DNA of 64,000 nucleotides. Origin: a virus. Each line of letters starts with the position of its first letter. The stretch's first letter is position 1. The notes beneath the pieces are model-generated. The model did no database searches and had not been told where the DNA came from. It saw only the letters and a program-made list of their open reading frames with translations. The position numbers and the translations under genes were made by a program. Shown here in pieces: positions 42,171 to 50,939 of the stretch. The stretch spans positions 1-64,000 of the IMG/VR virus record IMGVR_UViG_3300043436_003602; one strand, given 5' to 3'.

Positions 42171-43862
42171 TCAGGACGGTAGTGGCATCGATTGCTCGAA
42201 ATACCTACGAAAACCAGCACTTTCGAGAGGTTTTACGTCGATCTCCCGGACGTGGAAAAGCCCGTCCTGGTCGACCATGTATTTCTCACCGTCAGCACCG
42301 AATGCCGTATTTATACCTTGAGGGGCTTGAAGAGAAATAAGGGTACCAGTCAACGCGGGCGCTTTACCCGTCAGTCGATCAGCAACAGCTTTGGCTTCTT
42401 GACGGTAATAATCCATCAGCCCTTCGTGCGAGATCGATCCAACCATGAGCTCTGTCAAGCCCCAGACCAGCGCGTCCATTCGGTCGGGAGAATAGCCCAT
42501 GTTGCCATCAGGCGTGAACTCACACATCTGATCCTCAAGCTCTGGGAATGTTCCGACGTGGTGAACCCTCTTCTGCTCATAAAGCTGCGACACCGGCTCA
42601 GCTCGAACGTACTTGCCGCGGGTTGCATGGACTGCCTTCAATGGCACAAAGTCAGCCGTCCGCATAAGGTCATCCTTCAAGGAACGTGCTGCGCCTCGAA
42701 GAACAGCAGCAACCATCTCCCCGCCTTGGTTAGCCTCATAGACGATGTTGTCCGCCTCCCATTCGTCAAAGGCAATAACCGCGGCGCGGCCCCACTCTTC
42801 GGGAGAACCGGCAAGCGACAAGTCTTCTAAGACGTATCCACGACCTTCGCTGTCACGGCCAACAACCACAATGCCCGTTTCCGCCGCGGCTTCACCGATC
42901 TCCTTAGCGGGATCGACCGCAACAATGACACGGGAAAAGTGAGGCAAGTGGATGGGGGTAAGACTATCGACCGGGCGAAGACGAGACTCGTCAATCATCG
43001 TCCGACTCCACAGTGCGCCGGGCGTATCATCAAGGAGCTCAGCGTTAAGCTCCTGTCGGCCGATCCGGGTGCCCTCATACTTCTCGACTACCGCTTTACG
43101 GAAAGGCGGCGCAAGGTTGATCAGGTTTTCCATGGTCGTGCCCTTGGTGATCGCCGTATCACTCCGGAGAATAATGTCCTTGAGCAGCTTCATCGGTCGA
43201 GGCGTCGTAGTTACGAGCTGCTGGGGGTGGTCACCCAAGCGAAGACCGAACTGCAAGTTATCCCACGCTTCCTGTGCATACCGCCACTTGCACAGCTCGT
43301 CGCACCATGCGCCATCGAACTGCGGACCGCGGAGTGAGTCATAGTCTTCTGCGGAAAACAGGGTTGCTTGTGCGCCGTTCGGCCAAGTCAGTCGACGCTT
43401 CGAAGGCTCATACTTGGGCTTGAAGTCTCGGGGCGAACAGGCAAGGATACCGGACTCACCCTCGACCATAACGTCACGGGCGTCAGCGCTGTCTTCTGCC
43501 ACAAGGGCGATACGCTTGCACTTGCCTTCACGCACCCACTTGATGATTGTCTCTGCACCGCATCGCGTCTTACCGAAACCGCGTCCAGCAAGAATAAGCC
43601 AAGTTACCCAATGCTCACCGTTTTCTAAGACCGGGGCCGGCTCAAGCTGGTTGGGACGTGCCCACAGTTCCCAAGTGTGTAGGAGGTCATCCGCCTCTTC
43701 GTCGGTAAGGTCTTCAAGCTTGCTCAGGTCAATGTTCTTGAGGTGCTCGTTACGCAGCTTGGTCCCGTCGACTTCCTTCAGCCGCTGCTCGACGCTTGCG
43801 TCCACGGATAGGTCCATCTCCAGGTGCAGGGAGTGCGAGGATCGGCGGTGGCCCTTCGCCAT
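42171..43862 (-). CDS. terL: Terminase large subunit (about 563 aa)
   Basis: ATPase domain with Walker A LAGRGFGKT and Walker B GAWCDE. C-terminal RNaseH-fold nuclease with IVAVDPA and SPDRMDALVWGL. This is the GTA/T4-like terminase used for packaging. The frame opens at 43982. I prefer ATG 43862 but see no strong ribosome site, and several later starts are possible. It overlaps the small terminase by about 110 bases. Confidence 0.9.
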   Translation of the reverse strand: MAKGHRRSSHSLHLEMDLSVDASVEQRLKEVDGTKLRNEHLKNIDLSKLEDLTDEEADDLLHTWELWARPNQLEPAPVLENGEHWVTWLILAGRGFGKTRCGAETIIKWVREGKCKRIALVAEDSADARDVMVEGESGILACSPRDFKPKYEPSKRRLTWPNGAQATLFSAEDYDSLRGPQFDGAWCDELCKWRYAQEAWDNLQFGLRLGDHPQQLVTTTPRPMKLLKDIILRSDTAITKGTTMENLINLAPPFRKAVVEKYEGTRIGRQELNAELLDDTPGALWSRTMIDESRLRPVDSLTPIHLPHFSRVIVAVDPAKEIGEAAAETGIVVVGRDSEGRGYVLEDLSLAGSPEEWGRAAVIAFDEWEADNIVYEANQGGEMVAAVLRGAARSLKDDLMRTADFVPLKAVHATRGKYVRAEPVSQLYEQKRVHHVGTFPELEDQMCEFTPDGNMGYSPDRMDALVWGLTELMVGSISHEGLMDYYRQEAKAVADRLTGKAPALTGTLISLQAPQGINTAFGADGEKYMVDQDGLFHVREIDVKPLESAGFRRYFEQSMPLPS

Positions 43863-44280
43863 GTCCTTCAAGTACTCCTTGCTCCTCCGGCGAGCTTTCT
43901 TCGGAAATCGCCCCTTGAGACTGGAGCCGCGCAATTCGATTGAGCAGCTTCGCTTTGCTTCCTTCGACACTGATACCTCCACTCAGTTCAAGCTTGCTGC
44001 CGCGGTCATACTTCTCGGGCCTACGAGCCTTCAGTATCATCGCCATCAGCGGGTCGGACTTTTTGAGGGCTCTCTCGGTTGCGGCGTCCTCGATAAAGTC
44101 AGTTCCTTCCTCCATCGCCTCATCCCAGTCGGCGGCAAAGTCGGGATCGGTCTCGCGCCACTTCTTAACCTGACGAGCAGTCAACCCCGCGGCGTTAGCG
44201 GCAAAGGAGACGGACGAACCAACCGCCAGCTGGTCCAAGAAAATCTTCCGTCGTTTGTATGTGCGAACAAAGTGGGACAT
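43750..44280 (-). CDS. terS: Terminase small subunit (176 aa)
   Basis: N-terminal HTH (VSFAANAAGLTARQVKKWRE) and a following helical segment (ATERALKKSDPLMAMILKAR, then RPEKY), the common pattern of phage small terminases. First gene of the 23-kb leftward late operon. I see no convincing sigma70 promoter before it, so the operon may need an activator. GAGAT lies eight bases before ATG 44280. Confidence 0.78.
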   Translation of the reverse strand: MSHFVRTYKRRKIFLDQLAVGSSVSFAANAAGLTARQVKKWRETDPDFAADWDEAMEEGTDFIEDAATERALKKSDPLMAMILKARRPEKYDRGSKLELSGGISVEGSKAKLLNRIARLQSQGAISEESSPEEQGVLEGHGEGPPPILALPAPGDGPIRGRKRRAAAEGSRRDQAA

Positions 44281-44286
44281 GGGCAG

Positions 44287-44315
44287 TTGATCTCGTATCG
44301 CGTTCAAGGTAAAAT
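44287..44315 (+). promoter_or_regulatory. Rightward sigma70-like promoter
   Basis: TTGATC (44287-44292), 17 bases, TAAAAT (44310-44315). It starts a rightward transcript divergent from the late operon. The next gene has AAGGAG eight bases before ATG 44346. Confidence 0.7.
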
Positions 44316-44345
44316 GCACGTCGTTCCCAACAAGGAGTTCAACGC

Positions 44346-45011
44346 ATGGCACGAGCAAGAAAATCCCATATAAGCAATGAAGAGAAGGTGAAGAACCGCA
44401 GCGGCCCCCTTGAGTACCCCTACGTTGTCTATTGCTCGTACCATCGTGAAGGCGAAGACCACGCTCGATGCTTAGTCCTGAAGTTCACCGATCCCGCGAG
44501 CGCGCGTAACATGGTGGACCAGGTCATCGGGAATGACGAGTGGGAGTGGCAGCTGTGGATGGGCCGCGACGACATGGTGGTTACATCGAAGGGGATCAAG
44601 ATACGAACTTGGGGCAACGAGATGCGAGAGATCATGAGCGTTGACCCCGCCGACGTTGAACGTGAAGAAATCAAGCATGTCCTGCAGTTTAAGTATAGCT
44701 CTCCCGAGGGCGGCCGAAAAGAAAAGCTGCCCGTCCACAACCCGCTGAACGATGACCCCGCCACAGTCCGGCCCGGGAAGCCCGTCAAAGAGAAAGCTCC
44801 TCCCAAGCCGAAGGTTGATCTGTCGGGAATGGTTACTGCGAAGGATATTGCCAAGAAACTTAAGGTCGAAGGACGAGAAGTTCGCGGCGTCCTTCGATCA
44901 CTCAAGCTGACCAAGCCCGATCACGGATGGGCCTGGTCCAAGGATGAAGCAGCGAAGATCGAGGAGAAAGTTCATGCTGGCCTCAAGGAAGCCAAAGCCA
45001 AGAAAAAGTGA
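44346..45011 (+). CDS. Two-domain protein with C-terminal mini-HTH (221 aa)
   Basis: N-terminal domain (YPYVVYCSYHREGEDHARCL to IKHVLQFKYSS, residues about 22-120) parallel to that of the 2471-3025 gene. A Pro/Lys linker follows, then the C-terminal HTH-like unit (VTAKDIAKKLKVEGREVRGV to PDHGWAWSKDEA). The two genes are paralogues on opposite strands, 42 kb apart, each first in its transcript. Possibly regulatory or DNA-organising. Confidence 0.72.
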   Translation: MARARKSHISNEEKVKNRSGPLEYPYVVYCSYHREGEDHARCLVLKFTDPASARNMVDQVIGNDEWEWQLWMGRDDMVVTSKGIKIRTWGNEMREIMSVDPADVEREEIKHVLQFKYSSPEGGRKEKLPVHNPLNDDPATVRPGKPVKEKAPPKPKVDLSGMVTAKDIAKKLKVEGREVRGVLRSLKLTKPDHGWAWSKDEAAKIEEKVHAGLKEAKAKKK

Positions 45012-45489
45012 AGACCCCGACCTGTTCGGTCATCCCGGCTGGGAAAACGAAACGCCGATCATGGACGCCCATGCTGCGGTTGAGTTTGTGCTCGCCGGCA
45101 AAGCGAAGATCACCCTGCGCTCGGAAAAGACCGGGAAGCACTACACGTTCAAGATCAGGAAGAGCGACGGCGAGAGCTGGTTTGTCTCACGCTTGGCCGG
45201 GGGCAGTTGCTATCGGTATCTTGGGACGATCTTCCCGGAGGGCTTCCGCTCGACCAGGAAATCGGAGCACCTGACGAAGCATTGGCTCAAGGAGAGCTTT
45301 GATGCCTTTGATTGGTTCTGGCGTCGATTGAACCAGGATCAGAAAATCCCAGAGGGCGTCAAGCTATTTCACGCTGGCCGCTGCGCCGCCTGTGGGTTAG
45401 AGCTTACTGATCCGGTATCAATCAAGATCGGTTTTGGCCCGGACTGTGCAAAGAGGCGGTTGCAACGTCCTTTCATGTGTGTTAGGTAA
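44974..45489 (+). CDS. Zinc-finger protein, DUF6011-like C-terminus (171 aa)
   Basis: C-terminal four-Cys finger (GRCAACGLELTDPVSIKIGF, then GPDCAKR) as in DUF6011 proteins. The middle (KITLRSEKTGKHYTFKIRKS) is a small beta domain often attached to it. GAGGAG lies seven bases before ATG 44974, inside the end of the previous gene. Function unknown, likely nucleic-acid related. Confidence 0.68.
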   Translation: MLASRKPKPRKSEDPDLFGHPGWENETPIMDAHAAVEFVLAGKAKITLRSEKTGKHYTFKIRKSDGESWFVSRLAGGSCYRYLGTIFPEGFRSTRKSEHLTKHWLKESFDAFDWFWRRLNQDQKIPEGVKLFHAGRCAACGLELTDPVSIKIGFGPDCAKRRLQRPFMCVR

Positions 45490-45494
45490 ATCAC

Positions 45495-46031
45495 ATGAAT
45501 ATCTTTGCCGTATCACGTCACCCCTCACGCTGTGCTCGAGCACTCGATGACGGGCGGTTAAACAAGATGATCCTTGAAGCTACCCAAGTTCTATGCACCG
45601 TCTTCAATCTTGAGGCTGACACGACAGGTAAGTCTATGGTAACTCCCTACCGAAACTCGCATGTCCATAACCCTATCACCAAGTGGACTCAGTCTTCAAA
45701 GCATCATCAAGCTTGGCTATATGCTTTGGGTATCGCCTATGGCGAGGAAATCATCTACCGCTTCGGTCGTAAGCATGCCTGTCAGCTTGTTCTCGAAGGG
45801 TTAACCTTCAGGTATCCGCACTTACTCAAGTATCGAGAACTACAAATCGGGGAGTTCCACAATGGCGCTCGTCATCGTAAGTTGGGTCTTGACTTTACCC
45901 ACCTACCCGCGGGTAAAGCCTACCGTGCTTACTTACGTAGACGTTGGGAACTTCAAGAGACAACCCCCACTAAGAGCGGTAGGATTATACCTCCCCGCTG
46001 GACCCGCAGAAAGGAACCGATATGGCGCTAG
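45495..46031 (+). CDS. Phage protein resembling pyrimidine-dimer glycosylase family (178 aa)
   Basis: The N-terminus MNIFAVSRHPSRCARALDDG, then RLNKMILEATQ, and the central NSHVHNPITKW with FGRKHAC resemble a conserved phage family annotated as Pyr_excise/T4 endonuclease V-like. True repair activity is not established for this family, and T4 endoV's key N-terminal Thr is not obvious. Call made from recollection of the pattern. Confidence 0.5.
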   Translation: MNIFAVSRHPSRCARALDDGRLNKMILEATQVLCTVFNLEADTTGKSMVTPYRNSHVHNPITKWTQSSKHHQAWLYALGIAYGEEIIYRFGRKHACQLVLEGLTFRYPHLLKYRELQIGEFHNGARHRKLGLDFTHLPAGKAYRAYLRRRWELQETTPTKSGRIIPPRWTRRKEPIWR

Positions 46032-46032
46032 C

Positions 46033-46065
46033 AAAAGGGCCGCCGGGAATAAACCCAACGGCCCT
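46033..46065 (-). terminator. Terminator of the Glu/Ala-repeat gene
   Basis: A seven-pair stem (AGGGCCG 46036-46042 with CGGCCCT 46059-46065) is extended by CCGGG/CCC pairs, with UUUU on the minus strand (46036-46033). It ends the short leftward transcript of 46088-46375 and also lies at the end of the rightward gene, so it may act on both. Confidence 0.65.
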
Positions 46066-46087
46066 CCGTGCTGTCCCTCCGGAAGGG

Positions 46088-46375
46088 TCAGAGTTTCGAG
46101 CGGTCGTAGCCACCCGATGCGTCGGTCTGAAGACCGTTGACCGCCGAGTTGTGCGAGCCGTGACTCGGGTCGATTGCCGCCGGCTCATCCTCAACGACTT
46201 TACCCTCGGTCGTTGCATCAGCAGCCTGCTCGGTCGTTGCCGCTTCTTCAACCTGTTCGGTCGTTGCATCAGCAGCCTGCTCGGTCGTTGCCGCTTCTTC
46301 AACCTGTTCGGTCGTTGCATCAGCAGCCTGCTCGGTCGTTGCCGCTTCTTCAACCTGTTCGGGCTTCTTCGCCAT
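46088..46375 (-). CDS. Acidic protein with three identical 17-residue repeats (95 aa)
   Basis: After MAKKP, the unit EQVEEAATTEQAADATT occurs three times without a gap (51-bp DNA repeats), followed by a non-repetitive acidic tail. AGGAG lies seven bases before ATG 46375. It is very acidic and Ala/Thr-rich, so probably disordered or helical. It stands alone on the minus strand between rightward genes, with its own terminator. Function unknown. An acidic DNA mimic is one possibility only. Confidence 0.65.
   Translation of the reverse strand: MAKKPEQVEEAATTEQAADATTEQVEEAATTEQAADATTEQVEEAATTEQAADATTEGKVVEDEPAAIDPSHGSHNSAVNGLQTDASGGYDRSKL
46197..46360. repeat. 51-bp tandem repeat, three copies
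   Basis: The coding sequence of the acidic protein contains three nearly identical 51-bp units in phase with the reading frame. Copy number is likely to vary between isolates by slippage. The antisense frame across it is also open, but is only a shadow. Confidence 0.85.
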
Positions 46376-46469
46376 AGTCATTCTCCTTTGGAAGCTTCTA
46401 TTGAAACCGTCAGCGCTAGACGGCTCGGCCAGTATACCCCAAACGATTGCCACAGTCAAAGGAGTTCTC

Positions 46470-46721
46470 ATGGCTAGGAAGAAACCTCGATCAATAGATG
46501 ATGCCCCGCGGGGAGGGTGGCTAGGCCCGCCGCCAACTGAAGGACTCAAGCCTCTGGCTATTGCAAAGCGATCCGACAAGAAAGGAAGGTGGATATGGGA
46601 GTCAGTGCCACAGAAGCGCAAGGACCGTGAGTTGCGCGAGGAGTGGGAAGAGCGAATGGCGAAAGCCGACAAGAAGGGTAAGTGGCGGTTCAAGTGGCCG
46701 CCCAAGAGAAAGGATGATTGA
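46470..46721 (+). CDS. Small basic protein (83 aa)
   Basis: A highly basic Lys/Arg/Trp-rich protein (KKGRWIWESVPQKRKDRELR). AAAGGAG lies six bases before ATG 46470. Not recognised. Nucleic-acid binding is plausible from charge. It sits directly before the ThyX gene. Confidence 0.6.
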   Translation: MARKKPRSIDDAPRGGWLGPPPTEGLKPLAIAKRSDKKGRWIWESVPQKRKDRELREEWEERMAKADKKGKWRFKWPPKRKDD

Positions 46722-46722
46722 C

Positions 46723-47553
46723 ATGGAAGTAAAGATCGTAGCGGATAGTATCAGTAACCAGATGATCCGCTTGACCACCTTGCACCTTCGCTACTGGCGA
46801 CCGATACACTCCGAGCTGATGACGCACCGAGTGTTCTCACGCAATGCACGATCCAGCCGAGCTGTGCCGGTCGTGACGCTACTGAGCGAAGGCAAGTTCA
46901 TTCCCCAGTTCGGGATGAACCAGCGGGGTATGCAATCGACACTTGCACCCTCGCCTGAGCTTCAGGACAAGTGGGCCCGCGAGTGGAATGAGCTTGCTGA
47001 GATTACTCGGTCTTACGTTGCTCGGTGGGGCGATGAGGGTATGCACAAGCAACATGCCAATCGTCCGCTCGAGTGGTTCGGTTGGATCGATGTGTTGGTG
47101 ACCTCGACCTACTGGGACAACTTCTGGGCACTGCGTATCGATGCAGCCGCTCAACCTGAGCTGCGTCAACTCGCTGAAGCGATGAAAGGAGCAATGGACG
47201 CCTCGAAGCCGAAGCTGTTGCTGCCTGGTGATTGGCACCTGCCCTACGTTCTTGACTCCGAACGTCAGGAAAAGCTCGAATTGCTTTTGAAGCTGTCCAC
47301 AGCCCGGTGTGCGAGGCTGTCCTATCGGCCGTTCGACGGCAACGCGGACCATGAGGCTGAAATTGATCGGTATAACCGCCTCGTCGTCAGTCAGCCGGTC
47401 CACGCTTCGCCTGCCGAACACCAAGCAACACCGGACTCCTGCATGGACAGCGGCCGAACAAGGGTGTGGAGTAACCCTCGACTTCATGGTAATTTCCATG
47501 GGTGGGTGCAGCATCGGAAGTGTATCGCCAACGAAGCGGTCATGGAGGCGTAA
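46723..47553 (+). CDS. thyX: Flavin-dependent thymidylate synthase (ThyX) (276 aa)
   Basis: The ThyX signature HR-x2-S-x-N-x2-S-x-R is intact (THRVFSRNARSSRAVPV, about residues 30-46). CARLSYRPFDG and QPVHASPAEHQATP, then HGNFHGWVQHRK, match the phage ThyX C-terminus. It methylates dUMP to dTMP using FAD and folate, so this phage has a dTMP route independent of its two ThyA-like proteins. ATG 46723 follows AAAGG by nine bases. Confidence 0.88.
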   Translation: MEVKIVADSISNQMIRLTTLHLRYWRPIHSELMTHRVFSRNARSSRAVPVVTLLSEGKFIPQFGMNQRGMQSTLAPSPELQDKWAREWNELAEITRSYVARWGDEGMHKQHANRPLEWFGWIDVLVTSTYWDNFWALRIDAAAQPELRQLAEAMKGAMDASKPKLLLPGDWHLPYVLDSERQEKLELLLKLSTARCARLSYRPFDGNADHEAEIDRYNRLVVSQPVHASPAEHQATPDSCMDSGRTRVWSNPRLHGNFHGWVQHRKCIANEAVMEA

Positions 47554-47554
47554 G

Positions 47555-48046
47555 ATGCTGAGCGAGGCTGGGATCAGTTCCTGCAAGAAGTTCCGCTGGT
47601 GGTTATACCGGTGCTGGGACCCCAGCCTCCCTTTGGTAATTTGGGTGATGATGAACCCGAGCACTGCGGATCACGAGAAGAACGACGCGACGATCTCCAA
47701 GGTTATTCGCTACAGCAAGGGCTGGGGATACGGCGGTATCCTCGTCCTGAATATCTACGCGATCCGCTCACGCGATCAGTCGAAGATCAACGGACAGGTT
47801 GGCCACAGGAATGACTGGTGGTTGTCGACCATCTTCAAGTTCGCGCGGCGGAAGAAGATCAAGATCGTTTGCGCCTGGGGCGTCAATCATAAAGATAGAG
47901 GGGACAGCGTCCGCGCTGTTGCAGCAGTCGCACGAGTTAAACTCTGGTGCCTTCGCTCATCAAAGAATGGCGAACCGTGCCACCCCCTCTACCTACCGGG
48001 GAACCTGGTTCCTCAGCGACCTCAATCTAACATGGTCGGGGAATAA
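47555..48046 (+). CDS. DUF1643 protein (163 aa)
   Basis: FRWWLYRCWDPSLPLVIWVM, then MMNPSTADHEKNDATISKVI and GWGYGGILVLNIYAIRS, match DUF1643, a family of unknown function frequent in phages. GGAGG lies six bases before ATG 47555. The frame is open upstream but overlaps ThyX. Confidence 0.82.
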   Translation: MLSEAGISSCKKFRWWLYRCWDPSLPLVIWVMMNPSTADHEKNDATISKVIRYSKGWGYGGILVLNIYAIRSRDQSKINGQVGHRNDWWLSTIFKFARRKKIKIVCAWGVNHKDRGDSVRAVAAVARVKLWCLRSSKNGEPCHPLYLPGNLVPQRPQSNMVGE

Positions 48047-48047
48047 A

Positions 48048-48437
48048 TCAATCGCCATTCTCAGCAGGCGATCCTTCGAGTCGGCGCATCCGGCTCAAGA
48101 AAGCCTGAGCGTTCCTTTCAGCCACAGCCCGAGCGTCGGGGTCTGAGTGGAGTAGTGCGTCGATATGCTCAAGGGCTTGTTGAAGGTGATACAGGTGGCT
48201 TTCCATCGGGCGAAGCTTCTCGATCTCCGTCCTCATCAAGGTGAGTTCTTGTCGAGCAGCGTCAAGAAGCTGGAAGGTAAGATCATCCCGGTGCTTCTCT
48301 AGGTTAGCGCCTTGCTCTATTTGAGCTTTCCTTTCTGCAGCCTTCAGTCGCAAGGTCTCCATATAGGCTTTGCCGAACCATCCCGCTAATCCGGTCACAA
48401 GGCCTACAGGGATAAGGTGAACAATCATCTCAGACAT
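48048..48437 (-). CDS. Membrane-anchored coiled-coil protein (129 aa)
   Basis: One N-terminal hydrophobic segment (IVHLIPVGLVTGLAGWFG) is followed by a long heptad-rich helix. It stands alone and converges with DUF1643. The layout resembles a spanin or an anchored accessory protein, but spanins are already present at 19.6 kb. Function unknown. Confidence 0.55.
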   Translation of the reverse strand: MSEMIVHLIPVGLVTGLAGWFGKAYMETLRLKAAERKAQIEQGANLEKHRDDLTFQLLDAARQELTLMRTEIEKLRPMESHLYHLQQALEHIDALLHSDPDARAVAERNAQAFLSRMRRLEGSPAENGD

Positions 48438-48529
48438 ACGTAGATAACCTCAAAGAGTTAAGGCCCATTTCCCGTCAGGCCGACCATCATTTATATGCCA
48501 GCCCCCTTTAAGAGGATAGTAGTGGGCGA

Positions 48530-48558
48530 TTGACCTGGCGGTTAGGTCGTGATACAAG
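48530..48558 (+). promoter_or_regulatory. Rightward promoter of the MazG-like gene
   Basis: TTGACC (48530-48535), 17 bases, TACAAG (48553-48558), then AAAGGA before ATG 48581. Modest -10. Confidence 0.55.
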
Positions 48559-48580
48559 ACAAGAAACGAAAGGACCATCG

Positions 48581-48910
48581 ATGAAAAAGTGGTACGGGCT
48601 TCGCAAAGCAGCAGAGGAATGTGGTGAATTAGTGGTTGAGCTCATGAAGCTTGCCACTTTCCCTGATGGCAAGCACCCCGCCCGTAAACGAAGCCTCGTC
48701 ATATCGACCGAGGAAGAGCTGGCTGACGTGATGGCGGCAGTCGACTACTTTATCGACCGCAATAAGCTCGACCGGGCGAAGATCGAGAAGCGCAAGGCCG
48801 CCAAATACAAGAAGTTCACCACTTGGTGGGGCGATCCCAAGCCCAAAGGACTTAAGGCAAAGTCCAAAGAGCTGAAGCGCGTATTGAAGGCGACGAAACA
48901 ACGCGCCTGA
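48581..48910 (+). CDS. MazG-like nucleotide pyrophosphohydrolase (109 aa)
   Basis: RKAAEECGELVVELMKLATF and STEEELADVMAAVDYFIDRN give the E-x2-E...E-x2-D metal-binding pattern of the MazG fold. It hydrolyses a (d)NTP, or possibly (p)ppGpp as proposed for some phage MazG proteins. Monocistronic. The intergenic stretch 48911-49028 has a perfect AGGTCG-TTT-CGACCT hairpin but no U-run. Confidence 0.8.
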   Translation: MKKWYGLRKAAEECGELVVELMKLATFPDGKHPARKRSLVISTEEELADVMAAVDYFIDRNKLDRAKIEKRKAAKYKKFTTWWGDPKPKGLKAKSKELKRVLKATKQRA

Positions 48911-49028
48911 GGTCGTTTCGACCTAGTGCAACGCATGATGACGCATCGAACACCTGAAAAACACGCCTAAGCCTGCCCTAAGCGCGCCTTATCATGCCAC
49001 AATCGCGTCACTAGTGCGCGTCAATCGA

Positions 49029-49937
49029 TCACCCAAGTTCTGGCTGGCCTCCTGTGCACTGATTTCCTCGTTTGTGCATATCAATAAAGGCGGTTGCCCA
49101 TGCGGTTGCAATGACGCGGTCGAGTTTAGCCCCTGAGGTTGCAACGACGCGGCCGTATTTAGCACGTGCGTCTGCTATGACGCGCTGGTATTCAGCAAAT
49201 GCGGACTCGTCGTCGAGCTCTAATCCAGATCGAAGAGCCTCTGCCGGGGCGCGGTCATACTCAGCCTGTGCGGCTGCTATGGCGCGGTCGTAGTCATCCT
49301 GTGCGGCTGTTAAGGTGCGCTTGTATTCAATACATCCTTGTTCATCAAGCAAGCGGGTTGCACAATCCCAGTCGAACAGGTGCGCGACTTTCTCCGCTCG
49401 TTCTATGGTCACAGCAACGCTGTCGCCAAATATCCCTTCAAACAAATCCACTTGGTCACTGCAAGCGTCCGCGTCGATTAGCATTTGCTTTGTGATAATA
49501 GGCTCGGACTCATTTGCTTGCTCCAAAGCCCCACGCAGCACATCGCTCTGTGTAGGCCTCTCCAGCTCTGACCGCATGTATTTTTGCACGATGTTTACCG
49601 CCTTCGCGGTCGCATCGCTCTGCGCGGGCTGGCTGGCACGGAAGGCGTCCTCCTCGGCGTTCATCGCTTCATAGTCATCCCAAAACGGCTTATTCTGGAT
49701 TTCAATAAAGTCGGCAATCACGCGCAGAAGTCGGTGGTCAAGATACCCCCTGTTGGCTATTGGCCAGTAAGACCACCCCAAGCTGTGGAGGTTTTTGACA
49801 ATGCCTCCTTTTTCGTGACCAATCTCTCGTTTGAAAAAGGCGATGTCATCCTTCGAAAACTTTTCCATTCCGGGCAATTCCCAGTTCACGGCGGCGAGTC
49901 GAGACTTAATCACTGCGCTGTCTTTATCATTGGTCAT
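49029..49937 (-). CDS. Protein with C-terminal 13-residue Ala-rich repeats (302 aa)
   Basis: The N-terminal two thirds is unrecognised. From about residue 205 the chain becomes 13-residue repeats of the type A-x2-[EDK]-[YL]-[DE]-R-[AV]-I-A-x-A-x (for example YDRAIAAAQAEYDRAPAEA). The DNA repeat is 39 bp, and a run of about 65 bp is identical to part of the gene at 62003-62257. AAAGGA lies seven bases before ATG 49937. The repeats predict a continuous helix. Function unknown. Confidence 0.65.
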   Translation of the reverse strand: MTNDKDSAVIKSRLAAVNWELPGMEKFSKDDIAFFKREIGHEKGGIVKNLHSLGWSYWPIANRGYLDHRLLRVIADFIEIQNKPFWDDYEAMNAEEDAFRASQPAQSDATAKAVNIVQKYMRSELERPTQSDVLRGALEQANESEPIITKQMLIDADACSDQVDLFEGIFGDSVAVTIERAEKVAHLFDWDCATRLLDEQGCIEYKRTLTAAQDDYDRAIAAAQAEYDRAPAEALRSGLELDDESAFAEYQRVIADARAKYGRVVATSGAKLDRVIATAWATAFIDMHKRGNQCTGGQPELG

Positions 49938-49973
49938 TGGGAGTCCTTTCAAGTGATTGCGGATGCAGAGGAG

Positions 49974-50447
49974 CTATGGCGCGCCACGCCTGTTACGTAG
50001 GACAGACGCAACGCGATCACCGGTTTCTTTACGAGCCTTGTGAAGCTCTTTCCACTTATCGTAGATCATGTCTCGATGCTCACGGAAAGCAAAGCTATAG
50101 TAAATACGACCGGGAGTCCGGAAATAGGCGCAAGGGTAGACGTGTGCCACAGGTTCGACACCCGACTTGTGAGGTATGGATAGCCAATAGGGCCGCTCCC
50201 GATTGTCATTGAGTATCTTTGCCGCAAACGACTTGGCGATGGAAGCACGTATCCATTCGTGGTCGTCACGCTGCCAGGTCGGATCACCATAAAGCGGTCC
50301 TGTCGAAGCTCGAACAGGCGAAGGGTTATCCGCCTTTGCCTGTCGATTGAGCTTCCTTGCTTCTCGACGCTGAAGAGCGCGCAGCTTTTTGAGCCGAACT
50401 TTCTCCTCAGGGTCCACGATTGCAGGCTGTTTCTTACGTCGAGCCAT
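49974..50447 (-). CDS. Hypothetical protein with basic N-terminus (157 aa)
   Basis: Lys/Arg-rich first 40 residues, then an aromatic-rich domain (RPYWLSIPHKSGVEPVAHVY, then FRTPGRIYYSFAFREH). ATG 50447 overlaps the previous stop (TGATG). Not recognised. Confidence 0.6.
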   Translation of the reverse strand: MARRKKQPAIVDPEEKVRLKKLRALQRREARKLNRQAKADNPSPVRASTGPLYGDPTWQRDDHEWIRASIAKSFAAKILNDNRERPYWLSIPHKSGVEPVAHVYPCAYFRTPGRIYYSFAFREHRDMIYDKWKELHKARKETGDRVASVLRNRRGAP

Positions 50448-50926
50448 CACTGCACCGTGGGCATCGTCTCGAGAGCCTTCAGCCCCCGCAGGAACTGACG
50501 GTACTTCATCGTCTTCGTCTGCCCCTGATAGCCGGAGATCATGTCAGCACCGTCGGCCCGCTGCTCCCAGATCGTCAGCCGCACGTTGGTCGGGATCGAG
50601 CTCACGCCGATCAGGCCGCTCATGATGCCGTCCATGTTGACCGCACAGACAGTGAACTCGTGAAGAACGGCTCGTTCCTCCTGGACCTTCGACCGCTTCG
50701 GCTGAATGTCATCGACTTCCACAAATGCGCGGAAGCGAGCAACGGGGATGGCTGTGTTGAGCATCGCGTGACAGATTGAAACGGCAATCTCACGCCGATC
50801 CATCTCATCCATTTCCGGACCGCCTTCCTCAAGATCAGGACTGGCACGACGACAACGCTCTTGCTGAAGGTGAGTGTCGGCGATTGCCAAAAGCCGGGTC
50901 AGGGCTTCAACTGCTTGCATGGTCAT
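50447..50926 (-). CDS. Hypothetical protein (159 aa)
   Basis: Alternating helix and strand (VARFRAFVEVDDIQPKRSKV, then VCAVNMDGIMSGLIGVSSIP). The start at 50926 follows AAGGAG by nine bases. The 31 codons upstream lie in the previous gene's region. Not recognised. Confidence 0.6.
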   Translation of the reverse strand: MTMQAVEALTRLLAIADTHLQQERCRRASPDLEEGGPEMDEMDRREIAVSICHAMLNTAIPVARFRAFVEVDDIQPKRSKVQEERAVLHEFTVCAVNMDGIMSGLIGVSSIPTNVRLTIWEQRADGADMISGYQGQTKTMKYRQFLRGLKALETMPTVQ

Positions 50927-50939
50927 GGTACTCGTCTCC

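Noticed and set aside
46197-46360. CRISPR-like array
   Set aside because: The repeats are contiguous 51-bp units in coding phase, with no unique spacers. No cas gene is present.
46022-46477. A rightward repetitive ORF (three repeats of about 17 residues)
   Set aside because: Shadow of the acidic repeat gene on the other strand, which has the good ribosome binding site and terminator.
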